This document shows positions 57,379-64,000 of a DNA stretch of 64,000 bases, in pieces. The stretch is taken from positions 1 to 64,000 of the forward strand of contig JAJTDE010000006.1 of NCBI GenBank assembly GCA_021298085.1, read 5' to 3'. Position numbers and translations under genes: made by a program. Under the pieces are notes generated by a model. The model made no database searches and had not been told where the DNA came from. It worked only from the letters and a program-made list of their open reading frames with translations. Source of the DNA: Rubrivivax sp. Its GTDB lineage: Bacteria; Pseudomonadota; Gammaproteobacteria; Burkholderiales; Burkholderiaceae_C. How positions within the stretch are numbered: the stretch's first letter is position 1; each line of letters starts with the position of its first letter.

Positions 57379-58611
57379 TCAGAAATTGCCCATGAACCAT
57401 TCCTTGGCCTTTACATACATGCTCTTGCCCGATGCGCCCGAACCCCCGGGCTTGAGGCCCCGGCTGCGTTCCAGACGCGCTTCTTCCAGCAAACCCATCA
57501 CGCACGCGGCGCGTGGGTTGGCCACCATGTCGCTCAGCGGCCCGTTGTAGAGCGGCAAGCCGCGCCGCACGGGCTTCAGGAAGATGTCCTCGCCCAGCTC
57601 CACCATGCCGGGCATCAGTGACGAGCCGCCGGCCAGCACGATGCCGCTGGACAGCAGTTCCTCGTAGCCGCTGTCACGGATCACCTGGTGCACCAGCGAG
57701 AAGATCTCCTCGACCCGCGGCTCGATGACACCGGCCAGCGCCTGGCGGCTGAGCATGCGCGGCGCGCGATCACCCAGGCCGGGCACCTCAACCTGCTCGG
57801 CAGGGTCGGCCAGCAGCTGCTTGGCCATGCCCTTCTCGACCTTGATCTCCTCGGCGTCCTTGGTCGGTGTGCGCAGTGCCATGGCGATGTCGCTGGTGAT
57901 CAGGTCACCGGCAATCGGGATCACGGCGGTGTGGCGCACGCTGCCTTCGGTGTAGATCTGCACATCGGTGGTGCCGGCGCCGATGTCCACCAGGGCCACA
58001 CCGAGTTCCTTCTCATCGGCCGTCAGCACACCGGCAGAGCTGGCGCTGGGGTTCAGCAGCAAGCGGCGCACGTCCAGGCCGCAGCGGCGCACACACTTGA
58101 TGATGTTCTCGGCCGCGCTCTGGGCGCCGGTGGCGATGTGCACCTTCACCTCGAGCCGGCTGCCGCTCATGCCCACCGGCTCCTTGACCTCGTGGCCGTC
58201 GATGATGAATTCCTGGGGCTCGATCAGCAGCACACGTTGGTCGTTGGGGATGCTGATGGCCTTGGCGGTATCCACCACCCGCTCGACGTCGTTCTGCGTC
58301 ACTTCGCGGTTGTCACGCACGATCACCATCCCGGTGGAGTTCATCCCACGGATGTGGCTGCCGGTGATGCCGGTATAGACCTCGGTGATCTTGCAGGCGG
58401 CCATCATCTCGGCCTCTTTCAGGGCCTGCTGGATGCTCTGCACGGTGGCGTCGATGTTGACCACCACACCGCGCTTGAGGCCGTGTGTGGTGGCCACGCC
58501 CATGCCGGCGATGCGCAGTTCGGCATCGGGCATGACTTCGGCCACGACCGCCATGACCTTGGCCGTGCCGATATCCAGTGCAACGACGAGATCTTTGTTG
58601 TCCTTGGCCAT
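57379..58611 (-). CDS. ftsA: cell division protein FtsA
   Basis: A 410-residue actin-like ATPase that anchors FtsZ to the membrane. Nucleotide-binding motifs include VVALDIGTAKVMAVVAEV (phosphate 1), VALVDIGAGTTDVQIYTEG (phosphate 2), and SSGIVLAGGSSLMPGM (adenosine). The C-terminal amphipathic anchor is MYVKAKEWFMGNF. The ATG overlaps the ftsQ stop by one base, so the two are coupled. Confidence 0.98.
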   Translation of the reverse strand: MAKDNKDLVVALDIGTAKVMAVVAEVMPDAELRIAGMGVATTHGLKRGVVVNIDATVQSIQQALKEAEMMAACKITEVYTGITGSHIRGMNSTGMVIVRDNREVTQNDVERVVDTAKAISIPNDQRVLLIEPQEFIIDGHEVKEPVGMSGSRLEVKVHIATGAQSAAENIIKCVRRCGLDVRRLLLNPSASSAGVLTADEKELGVALVDIGAGTTDVQIYTEGSVRHTAVIPIAGDLITSDIAMALRTPTKDAEEIKVEKGMAKQLLADPAEQVEVPGLGDRAPRMLSRQALAGVIEPRVEEIFSLVHQVIRDSGYEELLSSGIVLAGGSSLMPGMVELGEDIFLKPVRRGLPLYNGPLSDMVANPRAACVMGLLEEARLERSRGLKPGGSGASGKSMYVKAKEWFMGNF

Positions 58612-59498
58612 CAGGGTCTCCCCGCCGAGGCGGCGCTGTCGATGGTGGTCACGCCCTTGAGGCGGATGGCGTAGCCACCGTTGTGGCGAAGGTCGGCGCT
58701 CAGCAGCGGTGCACGGAAGCTGCCCGTCACCTGCGACAAGGTGCTGGCAAAGCGCTGGGTGCGCACCAGGACTTCCTCCGGTGTGCCGCGCCCGAGTTCC
58801 AGCTCGGCGCCATCACTGAGCACCAGGCTCCACGAGCCGCGGCCAGACTGCGCCAGCGAAGCCACCCGCTTGTTCAGCGGCTCGAAGACACGGTCCAGCG
58901 CCTGGCGCATCTGCAGCACCTGGAGGGCCGTCCCATCTGGGCCACTGAGTTCCGGCAGCTTGTCGGCATCGATGTCACCCAGGTTGGCGTCAAACACCTC
59001 ACCCCAGGTGTTGACCAGCCGCTCCGACCCGTCAGGCGCCACCCAGCGGGCCACTGGCTGGTGTTCTTCCAGGGTGATGCGAAGCTGGTTCGGCCAGACA
59101 CGCTGCACCACGGCGTGGCGCACCCAGGGTACCGAGCCAAACACCTGCTGGGCCTGGGCCAGGTCCAGCGTGAAGAAGTTGCCCTGCAGCCGGGGCAGCG
59201 TATTGGCGCGCAGTGTCGCCACGTTGACACGCTGCAGATCGCCGCGCACCTCCACACCGCGGATGGCCCACCAGGGTGAGCGCATCAGCCACACGGTGGC
59301 GGCTGTCAGCAGCAGCAGGCCGGTCAACGCGGCCAGACCGTACGCCACCGCGTTGAGCAGGCGCGGGTCCAGGGTGAGCTCAGTGGCGGCCTTGGGCGCG
59401 CGCGGCGCAGGGCTGGCACTCGAGTGGGCGCTCGGGTTGGCCCCGGACCGGTTGAACGGGCTCTTCCAGGGCAGGCTCATGGCGATGCTCCAGGCCAT
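58611..59498 (-). CDS. ftsQ: cell division protein FtsQ
   Basis: A 295-residue bitopic divisome protein: cytoplasmic tail of ~65 residues, membrane segment GLAALTGLLLLTAATVWLM, a POTRA domain (IRGVEVRGDLQRVNVATLR...) and the beta domain (VNTWGEVFDANLGDIDADKLPELSG). I start at the ATG 59498 (GGAGG nine bases upstream, overlapping the ddl stop); ATG 59480 (MSLPWKS, with GGAG) is equally possible. Confidence 0.94.
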   Translation of the reverse strand: MAWSIAMSLPWKSPFNRSGANPSAHSSASPAPRAPKAATELTLDPRLLNAVAYGLAALTGLLLLTAATVWLMRSPWWAIRGVEVRGDLQRVNVATLRANTLPRLQGNFFTLDLAQAQQVFGSVPWVRHAVVQRVWPNQLRITLEEHQPVARWVAPDGSERLVNTWGEVFDANLGDIDADKLPELSGPDGTALQVLQMRQALDRVFEPLNKRVASLAQSGRGSWSLVLSDGAELELGRGTPEEVLVRTQRFASTLSQVTGSFRAPLLSADLRHNGGYAIRLKGVTTIDSAASAGRP

Positions 59499-60499
59499 CA
59501 GGCGTGACCTCCCGTCGGCGACTGCTGGCCAGCCAGCGGCTTGGCATCCAACGCGGCGCTGGCCAGAACCCGCAGGCAGAGGTCTTCGTAGGGAATGCCC
59601 AGCGCCCGGGCCGACATGGGCACGAGCGAGTGGCCGGTCATGCCGGGTGAGGTATTCATCTCCAGCAGGAAAGGCTTGCGGTCGCTGGCGCGGATCATCA
59701 GGTCGGCGCGGCCCCAGCCGCGGCAGCCCAGGGTGCGGTAGGCCGCCAGGACGATGCGCTGGATCTCGCGCTCCTCGTCGGCCGGAAGCCCGCTCGGGCA
59801 GTGGTACTGGGTCACGTCGGTGAAGTACTTGTTCTGGTAGTCGTAGGCCCCTTGCGGCGCCTGGATCCGCACCACGGGCAGGGCCACGGCGTCGGCGCCG
59901 GTACCCAGCACCGGGCACGTCACCTCATCGCCGTCGATGAACTCCTCGCACAGCACGTCGGCGTCAAACTTCGCTGCCAGCATGACGGCGTCCTGCATCT
60001 GCGAATAACCCTCGACCTTGGTCACACCGATCGAGGAGCCTTCGCGCGGCGGCTTGACGATCAGCGGCAGCCCCAGTGCATCGGGCACGGTGATCACGTG
60101 TTCACGCTGCTGGCGCTCAGGCGCCAGCCAGACCCAGCGCGGCGTGGGCAGGCCTTCAGCCAGCCACACCCGCTTGGTCATGACCTTGTCCATCGCGATG
60201 GCGCTGGCCATCACGCCCGAACCCGTGTAGGGCAGGCCCATGAGTTCCAAGGCGCCCTGCACGGAGCCGTCCTCACCCTGGCGGCCATGCAGCGCAATGA
60301 AGACGCGGCTGTAGCCTTCGCCGCGAAGGGCCAGCACCGGCTGTTCGGCGGGGTCAAAGGCATGGGCGTCCACACCGCGTGCGCGCAAGGCCTGCAGCAC
60401 GCCGCGCCCGGACATCAGCGAGATCTCGCGCTCAGCGCTGCTGCCACCCATCAGCACCGCCACCTTGCCCATCGCCATTGCGCCTGCGTCGACTGTCAT
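59498..60499 (-). CDS. ddl: D-alanine-D-alanine ligase (DdlB type)
   Basis: A 333-residue ATP-grasp ligase making the D-Ala-D-Ala peptidoglycan dipeptide. Motifs: [67 protein letters not shown] and [19 protein letters not shown]. The first seven residues may be extra, as an ATG at residue 8 is also possible. It overlaps murC by four bases. Confidence 0.97.
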   Translation of the reverse strand: MTVDAGAMAMGKVAVLMGGSSAEREISLMSGRGVLQALRARGVDAHAFDPAEQPVLALRGEGYSRVFIALHGRQGEDGSVQGALELMGLPYTGSGVMASAIAMDKVMTKRVWLAEGLPTPRWVWLAPERQQREHVITVPDALGLPLIVKPPREGSSIGVTKVEGYSQMQDAVMLAAKFDADVLCEEFIDGDEVTCPVLGTGADAVALPVVRIQAPQGAYDYQNKYFTDVTQYHCPSGLPADEEREIQRIVLAAYRTLGCRGWGRADLMIRASDRKPFLLEMNTSPGMTGHSLVPMSARALGIPYEDLCLRVLASAALDAKPLAGQQSPTGGHA

Positions 60500-61917
60500 G
60501 CCACTGCTCCCAGAGCGTTCACCAGTTGAGCGGGAACCTTCCCGATGGAGCCCGCACCCATGGTGATGACCACATCGCCGTCTCTGACGCTGTCGATGAT
60601 CAGACGGGCCAGTGTGTCGGTGTCGGCCGCAAACTGCGGCTCGACATGCCCAGCCACGCGCAACGCGCGGGCCAGCGCCCGGCCGTCGGCAGTCACGATG
60701 GGTGCTTCACCCGCGGCATACACCTCAGTGAGCAGAACATGGTCGGCACGACCCATGACCTCAACGAAGTCCTCAAAGCAATCCCGGGTGCGGCTGTAGC
60801 GGTGGGGCTGGAAGGCCAGCACCAGGCGACGCCCCGGAAACGCACCCCGCGCCGCCGACAACACGGCAGCCATCTCCACCGGGTGGTGGCCGTAGTCGTC
60901 GATCAGCGTGAACACGCCGCCACCCGACGCGGCGCCGACCGGCAGCGTCCCGCAGTTCTGGAAACGCCGGCCCACCCCCGCAAAGGCAGCGAGCGCCCGC
61001 TGAACGGCGTCGTCAGGCAGCTCCAGTTCATGCGCCACGGCGATGGCCGCCAGCGCGTTCAGCACGTTGTGGTGGCCGGCCAACTGCAACGTGATCGGCA
61101 GCGGCGGCAAGCGGGAACCCGCGTCTCGGCGTTCGCAGACAAAGCGCATCTGCGCACCCGGCAAGGCTTCGATGGCCGTGGCCCTGATCATCGCGTCGGG
61201 GTGGGTGCCGTAGCTGAGCAGCGGGCGCTCCAGGCGCGGCAGGATGCTGCGCACGCCCGGGTCGTCGATGCACATCACTGCCGCGCCGTAGAAGGGCATG
61301 CGGTGCAGGAACTCCAGGAAGGCTGATTTGAGCCGTTCGACGTCATGGCCGTAGGTGTCCATGTGGTCAGCGTCGATGTTGGTCACCACGGCCAACATGG
61401 GCAGCAGGTTCAAGAAGGAGGCATCGCTCTCGTCGGCCTCCACCACGATGTATTCGCCGGAGCCCAGGCGCGAATTGACGCCGGCGCTGTTGAGCTTGCC
61501 GCCGATCACAAACGTCGGGTCCACACCGGCCTCGGCCAGCACGCTGGTCACCAGCGAGGTGGTGGTGGTCTTGCCGTGGGTGCCCGCAATGGCGATGCCA
61601 CGCTTCAGGCGCATCAGCTCGGCCAGCATCACCGCACGCGGCACCACCGGAACCCCTTGCGCGCGGGCGGCGAGGATCTCGGGGTTGTCGGCCTTGATGG
61701 CACTGGAGACGACCACGGCCTGGGCCTGGCCCAGGTGTTCCGCAGCGTGGCCCAGGCAGAAAGTGATGCCCAGTTCACGCAGGCGACGGGTCGTGCTGCT
61801 GTCGGCCGCGTCGGAGCCGCTGATGGCATAACCCAGGTTGTGCAGGATCTCGGCAATGCCGCTCATCCCGGCACCGCCGATGCCCACGAAGTGGATGCGC
61901 TTGACGGCGTGTTTCAT
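60496..61917 (-). CDS. murC: UDP-N-acetylmuramate-L-alanine ligase MurC
   Basis: A 473-residue Mur ligase, first peptide-adding step. The UDP-binding N-domain is [23 protein letters not shown], the ATP P-loop [14 protein letters not shown] (residues ~112-125), and the central domain has [30 protein letters not shown]. The C-domain has [15 protein letters not shown]. Its start overlaps murG by four bases. Confidence 0.98.
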   Translation of the reverse strand: MKHAVKRIHFVGIGGAGMSGIAEILHNLGYAISGSDAADSSTTRRLRELGITFCLGHAAEHLGQAQAVVVSSAIKADNPEILAARAQGVPVVPRAVMLAELMRLKRGIAIAGTHGKTTTTSLVTSVLAEAGVDPTFVIGGKLNSAGVNSRLGSGEYIVVEADESDASFLNLLPMLAVVTNIDADHMDTYGHDVERLKSAFLEFLHRMPFYGAAVMCIDDPGVRSILPRLERPLLSYGTHPDAMIRATAIEALPGAQMRFVCERRDAGSRLPPLPITLQLAGHHNVLNALAAIAVAHELELPDDAVQRALAAFAGVGRRFQNCGTLPVGAASGGGVFTLIDDYGHHPVEMAAVLSAARGAFPGRRLVLAFQPHRYSRTRDCFEDFVEVMGRADHVLLTEVYAAGEAPIVTADGRALARALRVAGHVEPQFAADTDTLARLIIDSVRDGDVVITMGAGSIGKVPAQLVNALGAVA

Positions 61918-63011
61918 CGCACCCCCGCCAGACGCTCGAGTTCATCGGCCACCCGCTGCGCCGCATAGGGCCGGGCGAGGTTGCGGGCCCGGATGGCCAT
62001 GGCCAGCAGCCCGACCCGGTGCACCGATCGCAGCAGCTCGGCCAGACGTTGCGGCGTGAGCTCGGCCTGCGGCACATGAAAGGCCGCTTCGTGACCCGCC
62101 ATCCACTGGGCGTTGTCGCGCTGGTGCGACGTGGTGCTGATCACGAGCGGCACCAGGATGGCCGGCACACCGGCCGCGCAGAGTTCGCTGATGGTGATGG
62201 CACCCGCACGGCAGATGATCAGGTCGCACGCCGCCAGCTGCTCGGGCATGTCGTCGATGAAGGCACGCAGCTGCAGCTGTTCACCTTCGCTGAAGCCCGC
62301 CCGTTGGTAGCCGGCCTGCACCGCGGCCAGGTTCCGTTCACCCGTCTGGTGAACGACGATGGGGCGAAGTTCAGGCTCCACCAGTGCCAGCGCGTGCGGC
62401 AGTGTCTCGTTGAGCACCTGTGCGCCCAGGCTGCCACCCACCACCAGCAGCCGCAGCGGCCCACGGCGCGTGGCCCAGCGTTCCGGTGGAGGGGGCAGCT
62501 GTTCGATCTCCAGGCGCACGGGATTGCCCGTCACCACGCCCTGGCGCGTGCGGCTGGCCGCCTCGCCCTCGAAGCCAAAGGCCACCTTGTCGGCCACGGG
62601 CATCAGCGACCGGTTGCTCAGCAGCAGGGCTGCATCGGCGTTGACCAGCATCAACGGCTTGCCCAGCAGGGAGGCCATCAGCCCACCCGGAAAGCAGACA
62701 TAACCGCCCATGCCCAGCACCACGTCGGCGCTGCGACGGCGCAGCACCCGCAGTGAATCCCACATCGCCTTGAGCAGGCGAAGGCCGCCGGTCAGGGTGT
62801 GCACGAGGCCCTTGCCCCGCACGCCGTCAAAGGCGATGGTGTCGAGCACGATGCCCGACTGGGCCTGCGGCGGCACCAGGCGGTTTTCCATGCCGTGGCG
62901 CGTGCCCAGCCAGCTGACTGACCAGCCGCGCCGCTGCATCTCGCGCGCCACCGCCAGCCCCGGGATGATGTGCCCACCGGTACCCGCCGCCATGACCACC
63001 AGGCGCTTCAT
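61914..63011 (-). CDS. murG: UDP-GlcNAc transferase MurG (lipid II synthase)
   Basis: A 365-residue GT28 glycosyltransferase that makes lipid II at the membrane. Gly-rich loops are [17 protein letters not shown] and [13 protein letters not shown]; the UDP-GlcNAc region is [23 protein letters not shown]. The segment [13 protein letters not shown] replaces the HEQN loop of enterobacterial MurG; I recall this form in related betaproteobacteria. The ATG at 63011 overlaps the ftsW stop; the much longer open frame is ignored. Confidence 0.97.
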   Translation of the reverse strand: MKRLVVMAAGTGGHIIPGLAVAREMQRRGWSVSWLGTRHGMENRLVPPQAQSGIVLDTIAFDGVRGKGLVHTLTGGLRLLKAMWDSLRVLRRRSADVVLGMGGYVCFPGGLMASLLGKPLMLVNADAALLLSNRSLMPVADKVAFGFEGEAASRTRQGVVTGNPVRLEIEQLPPPPERWATRRGPLRLLVVGGSLGAQVLNETLPHALALVEPELRPIVVHQTGERNLAAVQAGYQRAGFSEGEQLQLRAFIDDMPEQLAACDLIICRAGAITISELCAAGVPAILVPLVISTTSHQRDNAQWMAGHEAAFHVPQAELTPQRLAELLRSVHRVGLLAMAIRARNLARPYAAQRVADELERLAGVR

Positions 63012-64000
63012 TGCACACCCCGGCGCATCAGCTGCTGGTTTTCCATGTCCACGCGCAGCACCAAGGCCACGGCCAGCGCATTCAGCAGCAAAGCCGAACC
63101 GCCATAGCTCATCAAGGGCAGCGTCAGCCCCTTGGTGGGCAGTACGCCCAGGTTGACACCCATGTGGATGAAGGCCTGGAAGCCAAACCACATCGCCACA
63201 CCCTGGGCAAACAGACCGGAGAAGACACGGTCCAGCTGGATCGCCTGGCGACCGATGGCCACCATGCGGCGCACCAGCCAGAAGTAGGCCACGATGATGG
63301 TCACCACGCCCACCAGTCCCAGCTCCTCGCCGATCACCGCAAACAGGAAGTCGGTGTGCGCTTCCGGCAGCCAGTGCAGTTTCTCCAGGCTGCTGCCCAG
63401 CCCCTGGCCAAACCAGGAGCCCATGCCAAAGGCAATCAGCGAGTTGGTCAGCTGCCAGGCCTTGCCGCGTTCCCACTGCGGGTCCCAGGGGTTCATGAAG
63501 GCCAGGATGCGCGTGCTGCGCACCGGGTCAAAGGCCAGGAACAGGCCAATGCACAAGGCCACCACAGCCACCATCAGGAAGAACATGCGGGCGTTGACGC
63601 CGCCCAGGAACAGGATGCTCATCGCCACGGTGACGATGACCAGGAATGCGCCGACGTCGGTCTGCCCCAGCACCAGCATGCCCATGAAGCCCGTGGCCAC
63701 CGCCATGGGCCAGACCGCCTTGAAGAAGTCCTCCTTGACGTCCATCTTGCGCACCATGTAGCTGGCTGCATAGAGCGCCATCGTCAGCTTGGCCAGCTCG
63801 GAGGGCTGGAAGTTCATCAGTCCCATCGGCAGCCAGCGGCGCGAACCATTGACACGGATGCCGATGAAGGGAATCAGCACCAGCATCAGCAGCAGCAGCG
63901 TGAAGATGAACAGCTTGGCCGCATGCTTCTCCCAGAAGGCCATGGGCAGTTGCAGCGCCGCAAAACCCAGCGCGACGGCCAGGCCCACGTACAGCAGGTG
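63008..64000 (-). CDS. ftsW: peptidoglycan polymerase FtsW, 5' part beyond window
   Basis: The visible 330 C-terminal residues belong to the SEDS polymerase FtsW. Conserved parts: [71 protein letters not shown] and [21 protein letters not shown]. The frame stays open to the right edge; the GTG near 63988 is an internal Val. It overlaps murG by four bases, as in the standard dcw order. Confidence 0.97.
   Translation of the reverse strand, partial: HLLYVGLAVALGFAALQLPMAFWEKHAAKLFIFTLLLLMLVLIPFIGIRVNGSRRWLPMGLMNFQPSELAKLTMALYAASYMVRKMDVKEDFFKAVWPMAVATGFMGMLVLGQTDVGAFLVIVTVAMSILFLGGVNARMFFLMVAVVALCIGLFLAFDPVRSTRILAFMNPWDPQWERGKAWQLTNSLIAFGMGSWFGQGLGSSLEKLHWLPEAHTDFLFAVIGEELGLVGVVTIIVAYFWLVRRMVAIGRQAIQLDRVFSGLFAQGVAMWFGFQAFIHMGVNLGVLPTKGLTLPLMSYGGSALLLNALAVALVLRVDMENQQLMRRGVQ

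Overview
The window looks like chromosomal DNA from a high-GC betaproteobacterium of the order Burkholderiales, probably near Comamonadaceae or the Leptothrix/Aquabacterium/Ideonella group. That placement is inference. It rests on an exosortase-B (XrtB) EPS cluster of the Methylobacillus EpsD-I type, a DUF3683 oxidoreductase, the his-DUF4870-HIT-tatABC order, a PVWY-type cytochrome b, phasins and a dcw cluster ending ftsQAZ-lpxC. No database search was possible.

Left edge (1-15.6 kb). An IS5-family transposase cut by the window edge lies next to an AT-richer gene for a COG5610-type HAD hydrolase, which has an unusual structured leader. Then, on the minus strand, comes an EPS assembly and exosortase operon: epsD, epsE, epsF, epsG, xrtB, epsI. 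It is preceded by a good -24/-12 (sigma-54) promoter candidate and by the DUF3683-DUF971-ubiE group.

15.6-23.5 kb. The plus-strand ugpB-A-E-C-Q operon covers glycerol-3-phosphate and glycerophosphodiester uptake and has a PHO-box-like direct repeat upstream. It converges on an MFS exporter and argJ.

23.5-43.5 kb. This is mostly minus-strand housekeeping: secA, an M23 peptidase, tRNA-Thr(UGU), sspBA, the bc1 complex petABC, pdxA and nif3. mscL and a DegS-like protease are on the plus strand. A long minus-strand gene train runs argB-HAD-slmA-pdeM-DUF815 ATPase-NUDIX-hisI-hisE-DUF4870-HIT-tatABC.

43.5-54.7 kb. Plus-strand genes include a CusF-like copper protein, a coupled phasin-patatin pair, dusB-fis-purH-plsC-cdsA-ruvC and a tail-anchored pseudokinase. 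M32 carboxypeptidase and a YqaA-like membrane protein are on the minus strand.

54.8-64 kb. This is the distal dcw cluster on the minus strand: ftsW (cut by the right edge), murG, murC, ddl, ftsQ, ftsA, ftsZ. A strong intrinsic terminator follows ftsZ, then lpxC and a small membrane protein.

The most promising observation is that EpsG, the BY-kinase-like ATPase of the EPS cluster, has an N-terminal domain made of two 24-residue motifs separated by 5 residues. This is the architecture of MshEN cyclic-di-GMP receptors. Together with the sigma-54 promoter candidate, it suggests two layers of control over polysaccharide export. Also notable are the structured leader of the HAD hydrolase gene, the PHO-box candidate at ugp, and the tail-anchored pseudokinase with a well-formed divergent small ORF at its start.
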